Positions 56,776 to 64,000 of a stretch of 64,000 nt of DNA are shown piece by piece. Position numbers and translations under genes: made by a program. The DNA is from Chionoecetes opilio. Taxonomy: Eukaryota > Arthropoda > Malacostraca > Decapoda > Majidae. Where the stretch lies: positions 50,001-114,000 of the forward strand of contig JACEEZ010022992.1 in NCBI GenBank assembly GCA_016584305.1, in the 5' to 3' direction. Within the stretch, counting starts at the first letter, position 1, and each line of letters opens with the position of its first letter. The notes below the pieces were generated by a model, which did no database searches, was not told where the DNA came from, and saw only the letters and a list, made by a program, of their open reading frames with translations.

Positions 56776-58845
56776 CCAGACGCTTCTACAGACGGAGCCG
56801 AAGGAAAATGTATCGTACAGTCACTGGGAGAGCCAGACAGACCTCGCTCTCACAACCTTAAAAAAATTACCCAACTGTAATTCGAAGACGTACGGAATCA
56901 TGGTACATCATGTTGCCATCATGGAAGACAGCAACAATTTATCATTTACATTTATCACTTTTCCTCTGTTCTCTTTTCTTGCTTTCCCTTCCCTTGCCTT
57001 TCTTTTTCCCTTTCTTTCCTTCTTTCTCTTCCCTTTTTTTCTCTTCTCCTCTTTTCTCTTTTCTGCTCCTGCCTCAAATCTCCAGGCGTTCGCCCTCTTC
57101 GGCAGACCGCTATAGGTTAGGTTAGGTTAGAAAAACGTTAGGTTAGGTAAGGGTTCGGATGACTCCCTAGTGGGTAACTTTGTGTGGGAATCACAATGAG
57201 GTTATTTTCAAGAAAATCCTATGGTTAGTTTCGGAGCTACAGCCATGCGTAGAGGGCCGCCAGCTGCCGAAATCGGCGAACGCATGAGGAACCCTGAGAG
57301 CACCTCAGAGCACCTCACCTCGCCTCTCTGGAGGACTGTGGAGGTGTTCGTATATCCATTATGTACATGTTTTGGGTGACATTCCTGTGTAAGTTATGAC
57401 AAATGTACCAGTTACATTGCATTTTTAAAGTAATTGTAACTATTACTAAAGAGATTGTTTATTATTTTAGTGTATTATGGCCAAAATACAAGTTTTATCG
57501 TGCTTGCCACAAGTCTTAAGAAAGATTCGGACGCATTGAAAGATTGGAGGGAGTGGAAAAATTGTTCCCAGATGTCGCTGGGGAATTTTATATATGATTA
57601 AATATGAAAGCATTTCTATGTGTAAATCGACCCTTCTGAGTTAAAAAATGCGAACCATTTTGCTTTATCTCTACTAGAAGTACCCTAACCAGGGTAGGCC
57701 TACCCCTAATTTACTGTGAAAACCAAATAATGGCAATCGGCATTCAGACAGCTGTATATCAGTTTTTAGTTGATAAAATGTGGTCTAAGGGGTTACCAAC
57801 CCCGGAGAATTCAGAAATCAACACCATTTGGGTCTGTGATGTCGGGAAGTGCTCCAATTCGGGTATGTGATATTTTCCTTTTTAAAATCCTATGATAGAA
57901 AGCGAGATGATGGACGACCTCTAAATATCATGTATCGCGATGAAACTTTGCACACAAGGAGAGGAATGCAACACGAAAACAAGCAGCGCTGTGGAGAAAG
58001 GACCAGTGCACTTTGAAATGTTACCCCCTCTTCTTGGACCACCCTAATATATATATATATATATATTGCTACATCCCATTACGTTTTTGCTAGGTTACTA
58101 CTACCTTCAGGGATGACATTGCCACAACCTTGGTGGTAGTAGGTACCATTATCCTACCTTTCTGCAACAGTTCTTGCTGTACAGTGGCTTGTATGTTGTG
58201 TACATATACAGTGAGGATTATGTGCCAAGCGTGCACCCTTGGAAGACTCCTCACTGGTGCCGCCCCGTGATGAGGGGGTCATCATGTCTTGCCACAGTAG
58301 GTCACCATGGACTAATGATAAATAGGTTTATGTACAAATATATACTCTTGCATTATATTTGAATCCTACAAAAATATAAATCTAAGTATAGTAGATATCT
58401 CAAAATATCATGCATTTTGATTTTTTTTTTTGATTATAATATTGAATATATTTAAAAGTTTAAAGTCTAAAAGTTTGAAATTATTACATTTGATATTATA
58501 TATATATTATATATAAAATATATATATTATATATAAAGCATAACAAATACTATAATTTGATTGACTAAAACTAATAAAAAGTATACCGTAATAATTAACA
58601 TTTTCTCTAATAAGAGCTAAAAAAAAACGTTTCAGCACAGACGATAATAAGAACAGTCCATACATAGCCGGGGGCACGGCGGCAAATTTACTAGTCACTT
58701 TAAATTAAAGGGTCTTCACCCAAAGCAACCGTATCTTGAATATAAACCATATTTTATTTCAGTCACGAAATCGTAAATAAAAATAAATGCAATGTGCTAT
58801 AATTGTGCTAAAAATGTGATTTTGTCACGTGAATGTTGTAGGTAT
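56776..58845. other. Unassigned intergenic region
   Basis: Includes a short TTAGG tract (57114-57150), pyrimidine-rich 56950-57070, and (AT)n at 58048-58066 and 58495-58535. A 62-codon frame at 58174 has no recognised domain. Confidence 0.45.
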
Positions 58846-58850
58846 TTTTG

Positions 58851-59073
58851 CACGTAACTTTGTGTTACGATCTAGGGGAAAATGTCACGCAGAAATACAA
58901 ACGTGGCTACAACGTGCTCCTTACCCACGTAACTTTGTGTCTACAGATCTACGGGAATGTCACGCAGAAATACAACGTGGCTACAACGTGCTCCTTCCCA
59001 AACGTAACTTTTTTGTCTACAGTCTACGGGAATGTCACGCAGAATACAACGTGGCTAAAAACGTGCTCCTTGC
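58851..59073 (+). repeat. 73-bp tandem repeat, three copies
   Basis: CACGTAACTTTGTGT, GGGAATGTCACGCAGAAATA and CGTGGCTACAACGTGCTCCT occur three times, with indels in the first and third units. Confidence 0.85.
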
Positions 59074-59264
59074 CTAGAAAATCGAAGTCACCCGATTTTC
59101 ACCCTAATGCCCCGTGGATAACGGTTTATAGCATATTATTTATAGTTATATTTATCTCTCTCTCTCTCTTTTACATTTTTCCCTCTGTAACCTGTGAAAT
59201 AAAACATTGAACACAATTATTCATGAAGTGGCTTTATTGATATTCTTAACAACACCTCACAAGT

Positions 59265-59590
59265 GGCGTTGTATATGCCTGGCAAGCCCCTCCCCCACCA
59301 CCACAAGCACAACCCACACACAGCCACTCCCTCCTCACAGGTGTGTCTGGATATGCCGGGCAAGCCCCTCCCCCAAACCACCACAACAAAAACCCACACA
59401 CAGCCACTCCCTCCTCACAGGTGTGTCTGGATATGCCTGGCAAGCCCCTCACCCCCCCACCACAAGCACAACCCACACACAGCCACTCCCTCCTCACAGG
59501 TGTGTCTGGATTGCCTGGCAAGACCCTCACCCCACAACCACAAGCACAACCCACAAAACAGCCACTCCTCCTCACGGGTGTGTCTGGATA
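59265..59590 (-). repeat. 79-bp tandem array at the zinc-finger 3' end, four copies
   Basis: Each unit has CCTGGCAAGCCCCTCCCCCA, CCACACACAGCCACTCCCTC and CACAGGTGTGTCTGGATATG. The unit includes the codons and stop that end the zinc-finger frame, so the array duplicates the gene's own 3' boundary. Confidence 0.85.
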
Positions 59591-61350
59591 TGCCTGGCAA
59601 CACGACTCTTGCTAGGAAAACACTTGCCGCAAATATCACACTTGTACTTCCTCTCACCAGTGTGGGTGAGGATGTGTGCGTTAAGACCGCCCTTCTGGGT
59701 AAATGTTTTCCCACACTCCTGACACTCAAAGTTTCTCTCACCAGTGTGGGTGAGCATGTGTGTGTTAAGATTGCCCTTCTGGGTAAATGTTTTCCCACAC
59801 CCCTGACCTCAAATTTTCTCTCACCAGTGTGGGTGAGATGTGTTTGTTAAGATCGCCCTTCAGGGTAAATGTTTTCCTGCACTCCTGGCACTCAAATTTT
59901 TCTCTCACCAGTGTGGGTGAGCATGTGTTTTTTAAGAATAAACTTGCGGGCAAATGTTTTCCCACACTCCTGACACTGAAAGTTTCTCTCACCAGTGTGG
60001 GTGAGCATGTGTGTTTTAAAGGGACTACACTTGTGGGTAAATGTTTTCCTACCTCCTGACACTCAAAAGTTTCTCTCACCAGGGGTGGGTGAGGCATGTG
60101 TTGTGTTAAGATTGCTCTTCAGGGTAAATGTTTTCCTACACTCCTGGCACTCAAAGTTTCTCTCCACCAGTATGGGTGAGCATGTGTCTGTTAAGGACTG
60201 CACTTGCGGACAAATGTTTTCCCTACACTCCTGCACTCAAAGTTTCTCTCCCCCAGTGTGGGTGACCATGTGTGTGTTAAGGATGATCTTATGGGTAATG
60301 TTTTCCTGCACTCCTGGCACTCAAAGTTTCTCTCACCAGTGTGGGTGAGCATGTGTGTGTTAAGATGGCTCTTCAGGGTAAATGTTTTCCACACTTTTGG
60401 CACTAAAATTTTTTTCTCTCACCAGTGTGGGTGAGCATGTGTTGGTTGAGATTTGCTCTTGTTGGTAAATGTTTTCCTACACTCCTGGCACTCAAAGTTT
60501 CTCCCGCCAGTGTGGGGGAGCATGTGTGTGTTAAGATTGCTCTTCAAGGTAAATGTTTTCCTACACTCCCTGCACTCAAATTTTTCTCTCACCAGTAGGG
60601 GGTGAGCATGTGCCCTTTTAAGACTGCACTTGCGGACAAATGTTTTCCTACACTCCTGACACTCAAAGTTTCTCTCGCCAGTGTGGGTGAGCATGTGTGT
60701 GTTAAGATTGCTCTTGTGGGTAAATGTTTTCCTGCACTCCTGGCACTCAAAGTTTCTCTCACCAGTGTGGGTGACCATGTGTGTGTTAAGACTGCTCTTG
60801 TGGGTAAATGTTTTCCTGCACTCCTGGCACTCAAAGTTTCTCTGACCAGTGTGGGTGAGCATGTGTTTGTTAAGATTGCTCTTGTGGGTAAATGTTTTCC
60901 TGCACTCCTGGCACTCAAAGTTTCTCTCACCAGTGTGGGTGAGCATGTGTTTGTTAAGATTGCTCTTCTGGGCAAATGTTTTCCTACACTCCTGACACTC
61001 AAAGTTTCTCTCACCAGTGTGGGTGAGCATGTGGCTCCTAAGATCACCCTTACGAGTGAACACTTTGCCACAGTGGTCACACTTCAGACCTGTCTTGCGT
61101 GTATGGGTGAGGATGTGTGCAGTAAAGCCAGCCTTGCTGGAGCACACTTTGCCACAGTCATCACAAGTGTAGGTCCTCACGCCCTCCATTGCAGCACTAC
61201 TTCTGCCACCCACCCCTGTGGGGGGAGGCGTCAGCTGGTCCTGCAGGAACCCCGGTGGAGGCCCCGGGGATGAACCAAGCGTTCCCTAATACAAGGAAGC
61301 CGGGAGGAGTCCTGACTTTGGGCGCCGACCTGGACTCTTCACCTCAGCAC
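59571..61350 (-). pseudogene. C2H2 zinc-finger gene copy 3, about 18-19 fingers, frame broken in the distal half
   Basis: Acceptor TTTACAG at 61351; possible start Met at 61189 (MEGVRTYTCDDC). Two divergent fingers (YTCDDCGKVC, LKCDHCGKVF) are followed by near-identical FECQECRKTF fingers with TGER linkers. The frame is clean to about 60610; between 60610 and 59800 single-base indels shift it several times. It ends with two clean fingers (FECQECGKTF, YKCDICGKCF) and HIQTHP plus stop at 59572. Finger-bearing frames are otherwise well conserved, so some indels may be errors rather than mutation. Relation to copy 1: same order, more fingers, and upstream homology ends near 61370. Confidence 0.75.
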
Positions 61351-61369
61351 CTGTAAACTTTTGTGGCCG

Positions 61370-62550
61370 TCAGCACACAAGCAGGCAAGTGCTTCCTTGA
61401 AGGGTGCTTCCTGCTTCACCCTCCAGCTAACACCCAGCCAGTGTTTGCAGCCAAGGAGTAAGGCCAGCACAGGAGCCTCACGCCACCACTCTACAGGGTG
61501 GAGGAGTGGAGTGGCGAGTGGCTAGTGACCTTCAATGCAGGCAGGTGTAGCTAAGCCTTGCACATCAGGCAAAACCCAATAATGGTAATGGGGCAGATAA
61601 TGGGGGAGTGAGAGAGAGGGGCTGGCTCTCTCTCTCTCAATAACAGGCAAGGACGAATATGAAAAAAATGAATATTCTTCTATTCCTTTAAAAATTTGCT
61701 CAGGAATGTGTACTACAGTGCATAAGTAAAAACAAAACTATACAGTAAATATTTTCCCATTAAATCAATACATACACATAAAGAAAGAGGGGGGGGGTAT
61801 TAGCGTACTGGTTATATTATATGTATGTGTTTAATCGAACTAATGCAGGATGTCTGAGTGCCCTGTGTTTTCTTGTACTGGCGTCTACCGGATGGGGGGA
61901 ATGTTGACACCTTTGATGACATTATGCTGAGCCAAGCAGCCACCCCCATCCCATCATGAGACGTGGATACCTGGTCTTGGGAACCATGACGTAAACACCT
62001 CGCTCACCGGCTCACCGGAACCACAGCTTCCGGGCAGCTTTCCTCATATGCTGTGAAACGCGAGAAATTACATTATTAGGGGAAGAGATGAAATAACACA
62101 AGTATCAATAAGCTAACGAGGAATTTTCCTCCCGCCTCAGTCCTAAATCACTGGTTAGGGAGAAAGGCTTATTTTTTAAGCCATAATAATTAGCCACGTA
62201 GCAAAGCGAAGCGAGGAGGGGGCTTTACGTCAGGTTAGCATTTAGTAGCAGACTTACCCACTGGGAGGTGACCTTATTCTCGCCCTGGTAAAGGTATGTT
62301 ATACATGTTTGTTAACTAGAGATGTAGACATGACTTACTGGTGATTCCTTTTGTTGACCAGGACTAATGAAGTGTATTTACTTAGGTCCCAAGGTAGGAT
62401 GCTGTTGGCGGACCAGGGCCAAGCCGTCGCAAATTAGCAGAGGGGGGAACTACAAAATATCACAGCCAGCCGTGTGAGGACAAGGAGAAAGAAGGAAATA
62501 GAAAAATAAGTGAGAGGGGAAACGTTGGAAGTGGGATAGACTACGATACA
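61370..62550. other. Unassigned region upstream of zinc-finger copy 3
   Basis: Short (CT)n at 61626-61638 and a G run near 61790. It may contain the promoter or first exon of the zinc-finger gene but no signal decides this. Confidence 0.4.
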
Positions 62551-62556
62551 TTATAT

Positions 62557-62762
62557 CAGGATAACGACTTGAGCATTACGCATGCGTATCGTTAAAGGGG
62601 AACAGTGCGACTGAAGTTACCAGAGATAGTAAACTAGATTAGGATGACGACTTGAGCATTACATGTGCGTATCGTTAAGGGGTAACAGTGCGACTGAAGT
62701 TACCAGAGATAGTAAACTATATTAGGATAACGACTTGAGCATTACGCGTGTGTATCGTTAGG
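62557..62762 (+). repeat. ~80-bp tandem repeat, 2.5 copies
   Basis: AGGATAACGACTTGAGCATT, GTGCGTATCGTTAA, AACAGTGCGACTGAAGTTAC and CAGAGATAGTAAACTA in three starts (62558, 62640, 62724), the last truncated. Confidence 0.85.
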
Positions 62763-62944
62763 AGGGGAGGAAGACTTAATATTAAGATACCTTATGAATG
62801 TATAATAATTACCAAGTGAGACAGTAAAGAGTTAAATATATTATAATTATAAATATATTCACGCGTTGTCATTCAGAGCCAACCAGTACTTACATATTTT
62901 CTTAAATCTTTTATTTTTATTCATTGATATATTTTTTCCCACTT

Positions 62945-64000
62945 AATGTGGGTGTGGAGTAACCATGACTGTGGAGCACACTCCCGAGGTGGCCACTACA
63001 CTTAATGTGGGTGTGGAGTAACCATGACTGTGGAGCACACTCCCGAGGTGGCCACTACACTTAATGTGTGTGTGGAGTAACCAGGACTGTGGAGCACACT
63101 CCCGAGGTGGCCACTACACTTAATGTGGGTGTGGAGTAACCAGGACTGTGGAGCCCCACTCCCGAGGTGGCCACTAAAACTTAATGTGGGTGTGGAGTAA
63201 CCAGGACTGTGGAGCACACTCCCGAGGTGGCCACTACACTTAATGTGGGTGTGGAGTAACCAGGACTGTGGAGCACACTCCCGAGGTGGCCACTACACTT
63301 AATGTGGGTGTGGAGTAACCAGGACTGTGGAGCACACTCCCGAGGTGGCCACTACACTTAATGTTTGGTGTGGAGTAACCAGGACTGTGGAGCCCCATCC
63401 CGAGGTGGCCACTACACTTAATGTGGGTGTGGAGTAACCAGACTGTGGAGCACACTCCCGAGGTGGCCACTAACTTAATGTGTGTGTGGAGTAACCAGGA
63501 CTGTGGAGCACACTCCAGAGGTGGCCACTACACTTAATGTGTGTGTGTGAGTAACCAGGACTGTGGAGCACACTCCCGAGGTGGCCACTACAAATTAATG
63601 TGGGTGTGGAGTAACCAGGACTTGGAGCACACCCCGAGGTTGGCCACTACACTTAATGTGGGTGTGGGGTAACCAGACTGTGGAGCACACTCCCGAGGTG
63701 GCCACTACACTTAATGTGGGTGTGGAGTAACCAGGACTGTGGAGCACACTCCCGAGGTGGCCCCCTACACTTAAAGTGTGTGTGGAGTAACCAGGACTGT
63801 GGAGCACACTCCCGAGGTGGCCACTACACTTTAAAGTGGGTGTGGAGTAACCAGGACTGTGGAGCACACTCCCGAGGTGGCCACTACACTTAATGTGGTG
63901 TGTGGAGTAACCAGGACTGGGAGCACACTCCCGAGGGGCCACTACACTTAATGTGGGTGTGGAGTAACCAGGACTGTGGAGCACACTCCCGAGGGGGCCA
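62945..64000. repeat. 59-bp satellite, about 18 copies, open at the window end
   Basis: Unit built from ACTTAATGTGGGTGTGGAGT, AACCAGGACTGTGGAGCACA and CTCCCGAGGTGGCCACTAC, period 59 with scattered 1-bp indels. The first two units carry CCATGACTG instead of CCAGGACTG. Minus-strand frames are repeat translations. Confidence 0.95.

Noticed and set aside
56900..57125. 71-codon Phe/Leu/Ser-rich frames
   Set aside because: A pyrimidine-rich tract produces two overlapping hydrophobic frames; no start or splice support.
62945..64000. Possible CRISPR-like array
   Set aside because: There are no unique spacers between repeats; the 59-bp unit is contiguous, so it is a satellite, in a eukaryotic genome.

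Overview
The window looks like nuclear DNA of an arthropod, most likely a decapod crustacean. It has no operon-like gene packing, a huge load of GA, TAG and CA microsatellites, interstitial runs of the arthropod telomere pentamer TTAGG (49.8-50.4 kb), truncated non-LTR retrotransposons, tRNA-derived SINEs, hairpin MITEs, GT-AG introns and poly-C2H2 zinc-finger genes. The organism call is inferred from style, not from a species-specific marker.

Layout. 0-7.3 kb: microsatellites, a cluster of TA-flanked hairpin MITEs with TIR CCGTAGATAACA, one SINE and a 350-bp palindrome. 8.0-14.3 kb, minus strand: the most interesting locus, a spliced and apparently non-coding transcript whose introns carry four C/D-box snoRNA candidates in two duplicated pairs. 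One pair has D and D' guides complementary to adjoining stretches of 28S rRNA. 15.9-18.2 kb, plus strand: a two-exon MADF/Myb-like gene of the PIF/Harbinger ORF type, with a TATA box, a frame-breaking 190-bp tandem duplication and a LINE tail that supplies its stop codon. 19.7-28.4 kb: a microsatellite-rich repeat domain arranged as an inverted duplication; one arm ends inside a broken tRNA-Asp and the other reaches an intact tRNA-Asp(GTC).

28.6-47.3 kb: two direct copies of a block made of a CR1-like LINE fragment, a MITE and a C2H2 zinc-finger gene. Copy 1 (28.6-34.8 kb) is fairly clean and carries a 13-finger ORF plus two satellites. Copy 2 (35.9-47.3 kb) is full of indels and homopolymer-like changes, encloses a 4.5-kb inverted repeat, and probably reflects unpolished sequence as well as decay. 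48-51 kb: SINE, LINE C-terminal remnant, TTAGG tracts and an odd 558-bp structure of direct repeats around inverted repeats with T29 and A87 runs. 52.2-54.7 kb, minus strand: a degenerate Jockey-like LINE. 59.2-61.4 kb, minus strand: a third zinc-finger copy with frame breaks in its distal half. 62.9-64.0 kb: a 59-bp satellite running off the window.

Only three loci look like host genes: the snoRNA host transcript, the zinc-finger family and the tRNA-Asp. Almost everything else is mobile or tandem-repeat DNA. Most long open frames in the window arise from triplet repeats, from satellites whose unit is not a multiple of three, or from the antisense strand of the zinc-finger repeats.
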